Positions 21,693-32,246 of a stretch of DNA of 64,000 nucleotides are shown piece after piece (position 1 is the first letter of the stretch; the number at the start of each line of letters is the position of its first letter). Below the pieces are notes generated by a model that was not told the origin of the DNA, did not search any database, and worked only from the letters and a program-made list of their open reading frames with translations. Origin of the DNA: Calliopum simillimum (lineage: Eukaryota; Arthropoda; Insecta; Diptera; Lauxaniidae); assembly GCA_951812925.1 (NCBI GenBank), contig OX638371.1:43374101-43438100 (forward strand), written 5' to 3'. A program made the translations under genes and the position numbers.

Positions 21693-23055
21693 CCTACTGA
21701 AATAAATAATAAAAAAATTTTCATTAAAATTTAATTTTTAGTGATATTTTTTACAATTTCAAGTTCTAAAAAACACCCTATATTTTTAAAATCCGTTAAA
21801 GAATTCCCAACTTATACTGGTTTTTCTAAAAGCCATATACGAATCTCCCAATGGCAATACCTTTTAAATAAGGACTACTTAAACGTTACTAAGTAACCAA
21901 AATGTAAGTTAATACATTCAGAAAAAGTACAGGAACAAATAAAAATGATGTTAACACTATTAATGTCGAAAATTATATTATTTAATATATTTGAGACTGA
22001 ATCTTGTTTTGTTCGTACAATGTCGATTTCATGGTTAGTTCCATAAATATTTTACATAATCAAAAATATAAAAAAACACTTCTAATACGAAAACTATAAA
22101 CAAATATTTCCATTTGGAAATTAATAGTTAAAATTATAATTTTTGTATATCTTTGTTTTATTTTAGTTTATAAAGTTTTTGATACTACTGTACATTTCAC
22201 AACTTTGAAAAAGGCATGTGAAACGGTTCTGACGCTAAGACACGCGCGAACGACTACACCAGAAAACACGTCTGCACTGGACCGCGGACAAAACGAAAAA
22301 CGTCAGCATAAATTTAAAATTTCTCAATTTTCAAATGACTTTCTTAGTTTGTTTTGATTCTATCTAGTCTTTTGACAGATAGCTGGGTGAGATGCAGGGT
22401 TCCATTTTTTTGTTTTGACAATTTGCCTTAAACATTGTTATGAACCATGGGTGAAATGTAAAGAAATATACTAGGAGTATTCTGTATCTGGAGTAACGTA
22501 CTGGGTAACAGAGTAACAGGGTAACAATCAGAAGCCCCAACAACAAAATGTACGCAAGTTACTCCGTTACTTTTTTTCCCTTTTAGTTAAGCAATTTTGT
22601 AGTGTAAAATAACTTTATCCTTTTTCCTTTTTTTTTTGTTTTGCTGTCAGTTTAAATTATTTTATGAACAAAATAAATACAAATATAAGAATTTGGTATT
22701 GTTTTGTGTTCTGAAGAATTTGGTATTGTTTTGTGTTCTGAAAATTAAAAATATAACTAAAATTAAAAAAAAATTGATTTAAGTGAGTGAGCAAGAGCAA
22801 CCAAAAATTTCGCCGATGTGGAAAAATGAATATTTTTTCTTGCACACTAAACTAATAACGTTTGCTCACAATTAAGAGCAACCAAGTACACTTTTAACCT
22901 GTTACTCAGCTCGTTACTTTAGATCGTGAATAACTCTAGTATATTTCACTAAATTATTATTTTAATTTATTATAAATTATTTATTAAAAGAAAATTATTA
23001 AAAATTGAAATTGAAATAATGAATTGAAAATTTGCACACTTATTACTTTTTTCAG
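21693..23055 (+). other. kug: kug intron 4, right part
   Basis: AT-rich with no exon. It contains a 27-28-bp perfect tandem duplication (AAGAATTTGGTATTGTTTTG and so on) at about 22686-22741, several GTTACTC-type phrases near 22500-22570, and at 21770-21830 a small remnant of the foldback family. It ends in the acceptor TTTTTTCAG. Confidence 0.5.
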
Positions 23056-23117
23056 GTGTACTTTCTACCACTGCGAGAAAACTGGATAGGGAAAATCAAT
23101 CAGAACATATCTTAGAG
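23056..23117 (+). CDS. kug: Fat-like protocadherin, coding exon 5 (62 bp)
   Basis: A very small exon between TTTTTTCAG and GTAAGC that completes a Gly codon and encodes GVLSTTARKLDRENQSEHIL plus E in phase 0. The TTxRKLDRExQxEHILE pattern is the expected continuation of repeat 11 in FAT1-3, and phase and sequence fit both neighbours exactly. It is separated from exon 4 by 7.8 kb and from exon 6 by 14 kb of transposon-laden intron. Confidence 0.87.
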
Positions 23118-25292
23118 GTAAGCTTAACGTACCTATAATAGGCTTTATAATTATTTATAGTGCTTCCGTTCTTTTAATTAAATAATCGATTTCGAAGTTT
23201 TTTTTTCTATGTAGAAAACTAGAAGTTGTAAAATTCATGGTTTTACTATTTTATTTAAAAGAAAGTATTTTCTCTTTTCTGATCAAAAAGTATGAACTTC
23301 AAAATCGAATTTCGAAAAATCATATGAATTTACCAATATTAAAGATGTGCTGTAACTCAGCAAACACTAAGTTTCCATAAAGACCCGATTATAACAATAC
23401 AAAAGTTATGAAAAGCATTTATTTTTTTATCAGAGTTATAATACTAATTATATATTCAAAATTTAATTTCACATAAACTTTGTTTTCGAATAGAAATATG
23501 CTAAAATATTTTGTCCGATAGTTGGTGCATTATTGCAGGGAACGAGGTTGTAATTGGCCAAAATTCATTTAAAGTAAACACATCCGCTATGCGCTTGTGC
23601 TCAGTAGAAAGAAGAAAGGTCATCATAACCGGCTGTCAGAGTGCACATGAAAATTTTGTGATTTGAAATCATTATTATTATGAGTAAAACATAACTTTTT
23701 AACCTGTGGTTTCGAGTATGCTCAATCTCACTCAGGTAGTGTATGTTGAGACAACAACTTGATTTGAGTAATATACTGGGGATTCAGAAATCGGTTCCAG
23801 TATATGTACATACGTAAACTACTGAAAAGGTACACATGTACCTTTAAACTTTTTATGTGGATTTTATAAGAAAAAAATTGCATAACGTGGCAACACAGTG
23901 GACATGTAAAAAGACAATCTTTTTATTGATAAGTGGGGGTGGCATTCACTTGTCTACGCCCACTTTTGACCTTCTTATGATAATCATAATCGACACCATT
24001 TTAGTCAGTGAGATGTGATGAATGAAATCTGTCAGAAAGCTATCTCGTCACCCTAAAAACTATGTCGTGACCTTTACATTTTACCCTTAGCGCCCAAAAA
24101 GAAGCTTCAGTTTAAACACTGGTACAGGATTCTCAATTATATTGACAATTTTGGCAATTTCTGGCGATATGAAAAGTTAGTTGGCCAAGTCTTATACACT
24201 TACCAATATGCTTTCGGATTCTGTAGCTTGGGATATTGGATCATAAATTTTATTTTTGGTTTCACTTCTTCTGCATTTGCGATCACCATCTACGGCTTTT
24301 CTATAAAAAGTTTACTTTTCAAAGAAAACTAGTTTTTGAGTCATGAACTCAGTAGATATACACCGGGTAAACATAATTTTACCTCGGATAGAAGCTCTGG
24401 TTTGAGTAAAAGAAAACTCTTGCTTCACTGAGCTTTGTCGTTATCCATAATATAAAAGAAAAATCTTTAAATTGTGTGTGGAAGCCATATAAATGGCCTA
24501 AAGTACACGTGTAAGGTACGCGTAGACGAAAGGTTTAAAAGTTGTCGGTAGAATAAGGGTTAAAAAATAATGTAGGGGAAGAATAGATTCGTACACGGGA
24601 CACCTTCGTACAGTGGCTTTATTTAGGAAACTATAGACTTTAGCATATCCGTGGTCGTATTCAATATTGGTGCGTTTGTAGCTGGTGAAATGTGGCAGTG
24701 ATACGATTGCTGACTTGGCCGAAAAAAGTCTTTGTGTGTTTTTCCAGTGCAAAAGTAATTTACTGATCTGACTTCAACTTCGTTTAATGGTTATAATTTT
24801 TATACCCTACACCCAGGGTATATTCACTTTGTCCTTCCGTTTGTAACGCAGAGAAGGAGGCGTGGCAGGTATAGAAAAGTATATATATTCTTGATCAGCG
24901 TCACCTCCTGAGTCGATATAGCCATGTCCGAAATCCCTTAAATATATAGCATCAATTCCACTCTATCAAGTAAACTTTTTATGTAAACAGAACCCAATTT
25001 AATTGATTAGCCAAATCATATAATGACATTACTTTTGTCTTTATAAAAATTTTTAAAATTTAGTATGAAAACAAAAAAAAATATTGATGAGAGGTACAAT
25101 TTTCGATCAAAAATGCGCCGAACTAAAGTTGAACGCAGAGATATAGTTCTTTGGGCAAATATTCATAGAATTGAATGAACTTTCACATAGTGGGGTAGCC
25201 GAGGTCGATAAAATTTCCTGCATACAATTTGGCCCACCCTAATATGTATATAGTCTCATCAGACCTATTTTAGTTAATCTTTTGCTTCTTAC

Positions 25293-25374
25293 TAGAGTCG
25301 AACCGCAGCCTTCTGTATTCTAATGAAAGAATACAGCAGACCTCTACCACTTAAGCCACGCTGACGGAACGATT
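25293..25374 (-). other. tRNA-like / pol III promoter-like segment
   Basis: The minus strand reads GTCAGCGTGGCTTAAGTGG, which fits a split A box, and 50-60 nt later GGTTCGACTC, a near-perfect B box. Between them is an 8-bp perfect stem, CTGTATTC/GAATACAG, with an eight-base loop in the position of an anticodon arm. The acceptor stem does not pair, so I do not call a functional tRNA. A tRNA-derived SINE head or tRNA relic is more likely. Confidence 0.4.
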
Positions 25375-26688
25375 TACCTTGCCAAAGATCCTCACATAAA
25401 TAAATAACACTGTTGTTGTTTATGTAAGTACACTGGTTGCTATCAGCTGTGTTCATTGCAAATATTTCTTAATTGTTATTATGTTGAATGCACTCTTGAA
25501 CTAGGTTTTTGAGACATGCTGTCTTCACAATTCACAATTAATACCCCACTGTTGTGGATTATTTGTCCACTGCTAGTGAGATTCTTGCACTTGCAAGGTT
25601 TTAATTGTAAATTTTAAATTTCTAACTTAGAGTGGCCATACCTTTCCAAGGAAAAATCGTAGATGACCATGCACCACTCTTTTGGAAAGGAAAAGAGCAA
25701 AATATTCTAGTGCACTTTACGGAATAGACCAGAAAAAATCCTTGCGTCCTGGAACTTAATTTGAAAAACAGCAAAAACGTCGCTTTTTCCATTTTCGGGT
25801 TAGGATACCTCGAAATCCTGACGAAGTAGAGAGATTCTGTAGCCAGTTTTGGGCTCAGCACAACGAAATCTATAAGAATGGTTTTTATAAACTAGGAAAA
25901 ATTCTCGTTCCAAGTCTGTACGCACATCAGTTAAAGTGGTGCAAAACTGTCAGCATGTTTTCGAAATGGCTTTTTGTTCCTTATTTTTTTAAGGTGTGAA
26001 GTTCGGTGAAATTGTTCACACATTTGATTAGAGGAAAAGTTAAGCTTCCGTTTGGTTCATATTTCCTGTTGGTCATACAATCAGAACGGACGCTATAGCA
26101 GTACTTAGTCGAAAAAAAAATTGTAAAATTTTAAAAAATTCCTATGAAAATGAACTTTTCGCTGATATAACTCAGCCAATTTGAATAAGAATTTAGTTAT
26201 TGGTAAAGGAAGGTAACCGGTTGTGGTTGCGGGGTCTTTTTTTTTTGCCCGAAAATTGCATTCAAGTAGGTATACATTTTTCGGACTTGTGGGTACCAAT
26301 GGAAAGTTAGAGGCAGTAGGTAACCAAAAAGAAACAATTTTTCTATAATTTTTCAACAAAAAATTTTTTTTGTAACAAATTTTGTTTTTGGATAAACAAA
26401 ATTTTATAAACGATTGTGGGCCACCCTGAAAAATCCACTTCAAATGCAAAATTATGAAGAAAAACCAGTAAAGAAATATGTATTATCAAAATTTATTTAT
26501 CAATGAAGCCTCTAGTGCCGAAAAAACATCAAGAAAATGTGACTTTTCAAATTGCACAGGCCCACAAAAAAAAAGTACCATGCGCGAAAGATCAGACCAA
26601 ATAACCAAAGACCAAAAATTAAGATTTTTTTCAGCATTATTTCTGATTTCTGAAAAAACGCGAACCAACTCAGCTATTCTGGCAGCAT

Positions 26689-26850
26689 ATTCGGATTCAG
26701 CGACCCCGAAAACATAAAGTTCAGGTGATTTGATCGTTCGCGCAGCGATTTTTTTTTTTGGTTCTGTGCAAAGGCCACAAAAAAAAAAGTGCCCTGCGCG
26801 ATAGATCAGACCATCTGAGCTTTATGTTTTCGGGGTCGCTGAATCCGAAT
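26689..26850. repeat. Short perfect inverted repeat with direct sub-repeats
   Basis: ATTCGGATTCAGCGACCCCG (continuing AAAACATAAAG) near 26690-26720 is mirrored near 26819-26850, giving a 30-bp stem with about a 100-bp loop. A CACAAAAAAAAAAGT...GCGCGA(A/T)AGATCAGACC segment occurs twice in the same orientation (about 26564 and 26777). Confidence 0.6.
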
Positions 26851-27236
26851 ATGGCCAGATTAGCGAAGTTGTAACGGCAGCCACCCCATAAGTGACTGTT
26901 TTGTTGTAGCTGCGGGTCAGATGCGTCCTTTCACTTCAGTGTTTGCACTAATACTGTCTATTGTCAATATACACATAACCTCATACTCAGATCTGTCATA
27001 TTTTATAAACGTCAAAAAATACAAGGGGTGGCACATAACCGGTGACGGCCCACAGCCGGTTACCTTACCCTACATTTGAAAGTTTGCAAAATGTTACACA
27101 AACAAATTAATTATTTTTAATGTACATAGTGTGATGTGTATTTAAAAGATCACATACCTAAGCAAATTTTTGGGTGTAGGGTATAAAAATGGCGTCAGGG
27201 GTACAGTGTTAATTCAATGACATAAAGTGAGGACTG

Positions 27237-29536
27237 TGTAGGGTCATTTTCTTTGGAATAAATTTTTATTTTTTTTATTTGCTACCAAACATTTTTTCTA
27301 TGCATAAAATTTAAAAATATTGTTAATAATTTGCTGTTTAAAAATTTTGATAAGGAGTTATGCGTCAATATATATGACAGAATTTGAGGAGTTTGTGAAA
27401 TAGGCCCGCACATATGTAAATTATTGTATATAAGGCTAAGGGCCAGTTTTTCAGTGGCCATTTAACTCATTCAATATTTAAATATTGTTTAAATAGCCTT
27501 TTGAGTTTTTCAGTGGCTATTTAAGTCACATTTGTTGTCAGCTCATTTTGACAGTTGTGTTAAAAACAAGTTTGTTTTATATTTTTGCAAATTTATTGGT
27601 TATTTTTTTGGGTTTTAAGTAACATTGTTTTGAAAATGCGTTCTTCGGATGAGGACAGTGACTTCAGTGACTATGAGTCGTATACATTGATGACTATTAC
27701 CATTTTGCGAAGGAAAAAAATCATAAGAGCGCGTCCCAACCACTTCGAGGTTTATGATGACACCGATTTTTACCACCGCTTTCGTATGAGCAAAGCTTCG
27801 GTGTATACCATCCTGCAACTCATTGGTCCACACATAAAGCATCCTACTAATTGGAACAATGCTGTATCAGAGGAAAACATGCTTTTGATGACTTTGCGCC
27901 TATACGCAACGTGAAAATTAATTAAAAGATAATTACGCACTGAAAAACTCAACTGAATTTAAACTCTATTTAAAGTTAATGACTATTTAACTAAATAGAC
28001 TTTAAATATTACTTAAATTGCCACTGAAAAACTGGGCCTAAGATCGTAAAATTTACTTCAAATTTCATTACCTCAACATAGCTCGATCTTCGAAAGTTAA
28101 AAGTAGTGGATTACAGTTAGAAAATTCCTCTATATAAGTATGTACTCAACTCAGTTTTTTTTTTTTTCTTTGGCTGCATAAAGTTCTCAATAAAGTCAAG
28201 TGAACGAAACTCTCGTTTTTTGATAGTAAATATTTGCAAAATTAATTAATAAGTGAAAATTATTTTATAAATTTAGTAAGACTAAAATATATAAACCCAA
28301 AAGTTTTAATAAAATAATAATCAGTGATTTGGAATATTGAAAAACATTCAATATAAATCTGAGTACATATATCACAAAAAAGAGGAAGCCTAAAGAGCTC
28401 CTCTTTAATCATTAATCTTTAATTATAACATTAATTAAATTTCTACCAAATCGCAATATATTGGGAGTGTTTGGATATTGGATTATCATTTGAGCCTCGA
28501 AAACATCATGTACATTAATACGAACATTTTTACTGTACTTTGATGAAGCACCATTTTGTGAAAATTTCTACTAGTTAATATGGAGGATATTTATGAAGCA
28601 TCATCGAAGATTTAAACTTATTGCTGTTGGACGTAAAAGCTCATCAAATCGAATCGAAGATTGAAGTGTATATTGTATTTTTATTAATTTCAATTAATTA
28701 TATACATTTAAAAATTTAGAGGTTAGCAGACAACGTGTGTTCCTGACATGTCACGATCAACGGTTTCAGTCTAACATGTAAGTTTTGGCTACCAAAAGCA
28801 TTTACTTTTATATGTAATACACTTTTGAATTTTTTTTGTTAATGACTAAAAATATTTTGATGAAAATCCTCAATGTTAATAGAGTTTATTTAAAATACCT
28901 TGTCTTTAATATCCGAATATATATATATTGGCAAATTAGTGGAAAAGGAAAATTAATGAAATAATTTTAATAAAAAAAAAGTTTTTGAATGAAAATTAAA
29001 TTTGTCCATATGAAATTCATATTTATATTTGAAATGTTTCTAATTATGCACTAAGTTACTTAATATGGATTTTGGCAAAGGCAATCCTCAACAATGGCAA
29101 CATGTCGCAAAACTTTGATATCGCAGTAGTTTGTTAGATACCTAGCAACATCTTGCAAGAATTTGTGGACTTATTGAAGGTTCGTAACATTTATATCGGT
29201 ATGGTAGCGCTACGTAACAACGCAGTTGGCAGCATAAAAATTAAGTATGTAGCATAACATAAAAATTGAGTAATGCATAAGTTGAGAGATCGGTTTTAGT
29301 TAGTTCTTTTATTCTTCTTACTCTTTCATAGAGATGCATGGGCAAGGTGTGGTGAGTTTTTTGGTAGTTCTTTGTTGTTTCGTCAGTCCGTTCATTACCC
29401 CACGACAAACCCTGAGCTTAGTCGAGCAAAGTTCCAAAAGGGAGATTTAATGTGCGGACTCAAACAAAGCTCTCTTTTAATTAATGCTGTGTTGTGATGA
29501 GTCGTAGAGTGCAACTTACAACTCAAGCACGCTACA
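27237..29536 (+). repeat. 5' LTR of the gypsy element (carries a Harbinger insertion)
   Basis: Matches 35126-36823 along its length apart from the insertion at 27440-28038. As the 5' LTR it should hold the promoter and polyadenylation signals; I did not identify a specific start site. Ends: TGTAGGG and GCTACA. Confidence 0.92.
27440..28038 (+). mobile_element. 599-bp PIF/Harbinger element inside the 5' LTR
   Basis: Ends GGGCCAGTTTTTCAGTGGC and the near-complement GCCACTGAAAAACTGGGCC are flanked by TAA on both sides (27437-27439 and 28039-28041). The empty site is preserved in the other LTR as GGCTAAGATC. A 3-bp TAA duplication is diagnostic for PIF/Harbinger. A + strand frame from ATG 27636 to 27914 encodes the N-terminus of a HARBI1-like transposase (FEVYDDTDFYHRFRMSKAS, then LIGPHIKHPT and LLMTLRLYAT), ending just where the catalytic domain should begin. 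It is an internally deleted, non-autonomous copy and must be younger than the gypsy insertion. Confidence 0.93.
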
Positions 29537-29543
29537 GTTATTA

Positions 29544-29554
29544 TGGCGCCCAAA
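29544..29554 (+). promoter_or_regulatory. Primer-binding site, tRNA-Lys type
   Basis: TGGCGCCCAAA, seven bases after the 5' LTR end, matches the first ten bases of the tRNA-Lys-complementary site used by gypsy-group elements. The 7-base spacer from the LTR is longer than usual. Confidence 0.65.
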
Positions 29555-30106
29555 CATGTGAGGCATTGCAATGTTTTCATTGCAAAGTTGCACTTAAAAA
29601 TTTTAAAGAGAAAAATTTAGCTTTTTGTTGTACTTTAGAGAAATGAAATTATAGCACCTGTCACTTACTATTGCTTTTTTTTAGAGATTTTGTTAGATAC
29701 ATTTTGAGGAAAACAATTAGACCTTTACCGTGACTAAATTATGTGTTGTGGTAATATCTTGTTTTTGCGATTAAAGAAAAGAAAGTTAGATTTTACAGTA
29801 GTGGTCTACTGTAGTATTCCTTTTTTAGATACTATTGTTAGATTTGTAGCATGTTTTCATGTTATAGTTCCAATAGTAATTTTGTTTGTATAGTATCTTT
29901 CGTGTTTATGCATCTATGATTGAGTATGAGAGAGAATTAGAACTGATTAATTTAAAGATATGAAATTGAATTGCCATGTCGTTGTTGATGTTTTGCTGGA
30001 GCTAAAGCCTAAATTAAGTTTTTTGTTTATATAAAATTTTGATAATAATTTTGAAGTGATCACGTTTCACATAATTTTGATCTGAATTTTTTTTGAAGTA
30101 ATAATA

Positions 30107-31875
30107 ATGGATATTGGTTTGCTTGATAGCGAGGAAATAAGACACGAATGTCTTATAAGAAATCTAAGTATGGAAGGTAGTGTTAGAAGTTTAGCAGCTA
30201 ATTTAAGGAAGGTTTTAGAAGAAGAAGGAAATGGTACGAGAAAAGAAGATTTTGTGTCAGTAAATACACCATCACAGGAATATGAGATTTGTCAAGAAAA
30301 AGTTGAAGAGTTAAATCGTTTGGTAAAATTAAGTAAAAGATCTGCTGATCAACAGTCACAGGAGCGATCTATTACTAAGGGTATTCATATCTTGAATCGT
30401 TTAGATCTTTTGCAGAAGCGTTCCCCAGAACTGAATGAAATTATAAATAATTTGCGTGTGAGGATTAGAGATTTAGTGGGAAGTTTTTCAGCAATGAATA
30501 TAGGATCAGGTCCTACACCACATGGGTCAGATCTAGATTTGGCAATGACTAACGTCCAAGATAATTTTTCAGACGGGTTGTCATTACTTGATGTTAATGA
30601 AAGAAGTCCACATAGGAATGCGAACTCAAATAATGATGTTGTGGTACAGAGTCAGATAGGTACAGTGGACAGAACTTATCCTGCTGTGAATAACTTGAAT
30701 TCGGCTAGAAGAAATAGTGGAGGTGAAAATCAAAATATACGGCATAGTTTTCCATTGAATACGTCAGAGCAAAGAAGGCCAAACTTTCGTAGTAACCCAA
30801 ATTTTGCACATGTCATTAGGCCAGTTACTCCGACAAGTCAAGGAACTCAAAATTTTAATCAAAATAGAAATCGAAATACGAATAGAAATTTAAATCAGAG
30901 GTTTAATGGGAATCCCAATAATAACCAAAATAATGTGAGTAACACTAATAATTCTTCTTATAATTATAATGGATTTGATAGCAGAAAACTATCTAGTATA
31001 GCAAATTGGAATATTAAATTCAATGGCCAACCTAATCCAATTAGTGTTGAGCAATTCGTTTTAAGGATTGAAATTTTAGCAAGAAGTGAAGGGATACCAC
31101 TCGATAAAATATGTCTTTCAATGCATTATTTATTGACTGGTAATGCTTACAGTTGGTTTTGGATATTCGTTACAAAAAATAGAAATCCAACATGGAGTCA
31201 TTTTCGGTATTCTTTAGTGAATGAATTTCAAGCGATAACCACAGATCAGGAAATAAGAAGGCAGATTGAGAATAGACGTCAAAGACCGAGAGAAAGTTTT
31301 ACAGAATTTAAGTTAGCGATAGAATCTTTGAATTCAGAACTGCGAATACAGTATTCTGAAAACGAATTAGTTAGTTTGTTAAAAAATAATATGCATCCAG
31401 CTTTGCGAAAACTTTTGATTCTTTCTAGACCAGTTACGGTAAATGAATTACGTTTGAGTTGCATGGAAGTTGAGAAAGGTTTAGCAGAGATAGGAGAAAC
31501 TTTAGATGACCAAGTTTGTGGTAAACGTCGGGTAGTTCATGAAATTTTACATTCGGAAGAGGCTGAATGCGATAGCGTATTTAAGGATAGTTATCAGGTT
31601 GAAGAAAACAATTTGAGCATTTGTTGGAATTGTGACGATATCGGGCACAATTTTCAAGATTGTCCATCTGTTATTCTTGTGGATACAAAAATGTGACCAA
31701 GCCAAATTGTCCACGTTGTTTAGGTAGGTTAAACTTGAAGGCGGGTGTGAAAGATTCGAGGGCGTTTCCGCATCCGAACAATGCAGCCCAAATCCCAGAA
31801 AACCAGAGACAGAATTACAACAAGATTCTGAAACGTCGTACTTACAACCAATGCAGTACGCAAACAGATCTGTAG
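30107..31875 (+). pseudogene. gag of the gypsy element (one frame step inside the zinc-finger region)
   Basis: The main frame, 30107-31696, gives 529 residues: an N-terminal region, an Asn-rich middle (about residues 230-290), and a capsid-like part containing WNIKFNGQPNP, FVLRIEILARSEG and WSHFRYSLVNEFQ, typical of Ty3/gypsy capsids. Near the C-terminus is the zinc knuckle CWNCDDIGHNFQDC. The companion Cys motif (CYSCGY, then CPRC) continues in the -1 frame from about 31663 to 31875, so reading must step back one base shortly after FQDC. Related elements have both motifs in one gag, so I read this as a one-base insertion rather than regulated frameshifting; no slippery heptamer is evident. 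Confidence 0.85.
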
Positions 31876-32246
31876 AATGTTGTATCAAAAGAGATAGAAT
31901 TTTAAGAGTTAAGAAATATTTTGAAAATAAAAGAAAAATTAAGAAAGTTGTAGAAAGTTTTAAGATAAACACATATCATGATAGAAGAATGTACGCAGAA
32001 ATAGAAATTAATGGAAGGAAATTTGAAGGTTTGCTAGATAGTGGAGCTTCGATTTCAGTTATTGGAAAAGGTTATGGAGAAGTATTTAATGAATTAGGTA
32101 TTAAATTTATTTCACTAAATTTAAATTTGCACACGGCCGATGGTTCAGCTCATGATATTATAGGTTACTCATACGTCCCCATGTATTATAATAATTGTAC
32201 AAAAACAATTAAATTATATATTTCACCAGATTTACCTCGTTTGTGA
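31851..32246 (+). CDS. Retroviral-type aspartic protease of the gypsy element
   Basis: About 131 codons in the next -1 frame, overlapping the end of gag by 25 nt. The active-site triad motif LLDSGASISVIG is present and intact, preceded by YAEIEINGRKFEG and followed by the flap/hydrophobic segment IIGYSYVPMYY. The protease would cut Gag and Gag-Pol. It ends at a TGA that overlaps the RT frame by four bases; related elements usually continue directly into RT, so a further one-base step is needed here. Confidence 0.85.
   Translation: MQYANRSVECCIKRDRILRVKKYFENKRKIKKVVESFKINTYHDRRMYAEIEINGRKFEGLLDSGASISVIGKGYGEVFNELGIKFISLNLNLHTADGSAHDIIGYSYVPMYYNNCTKTIKLYISPDLPRL

Larger units (their letters stand above)
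23118..27232 (+). other. kug: kug intron 5, left part
   Basis: About 4 kb without a recognisable exon or complete transposon. Two 18-bp segments, TTTTTATACCCTACACCC at 24797-24814 and its perfect complement at 27172-27189, could be the ends of a composite repeat. Inside are a tRNA-like segment (25293-25374) and a small inverted repeat (26689-26850). Open frames near 25622 and 26105 have no features of real proteins. Confidence 0.45.

Noticed and set aside
25293..25374. Functional tRNA gene
   Set aside because: The acceptor stem does not pair and the A box has an extra base; kept only as tRNA-like.
25622..26717. Several 60-114-codon open frames in intron 5
   Set aside because: Low-complexity, overlapping on both strands, no family resemblance.
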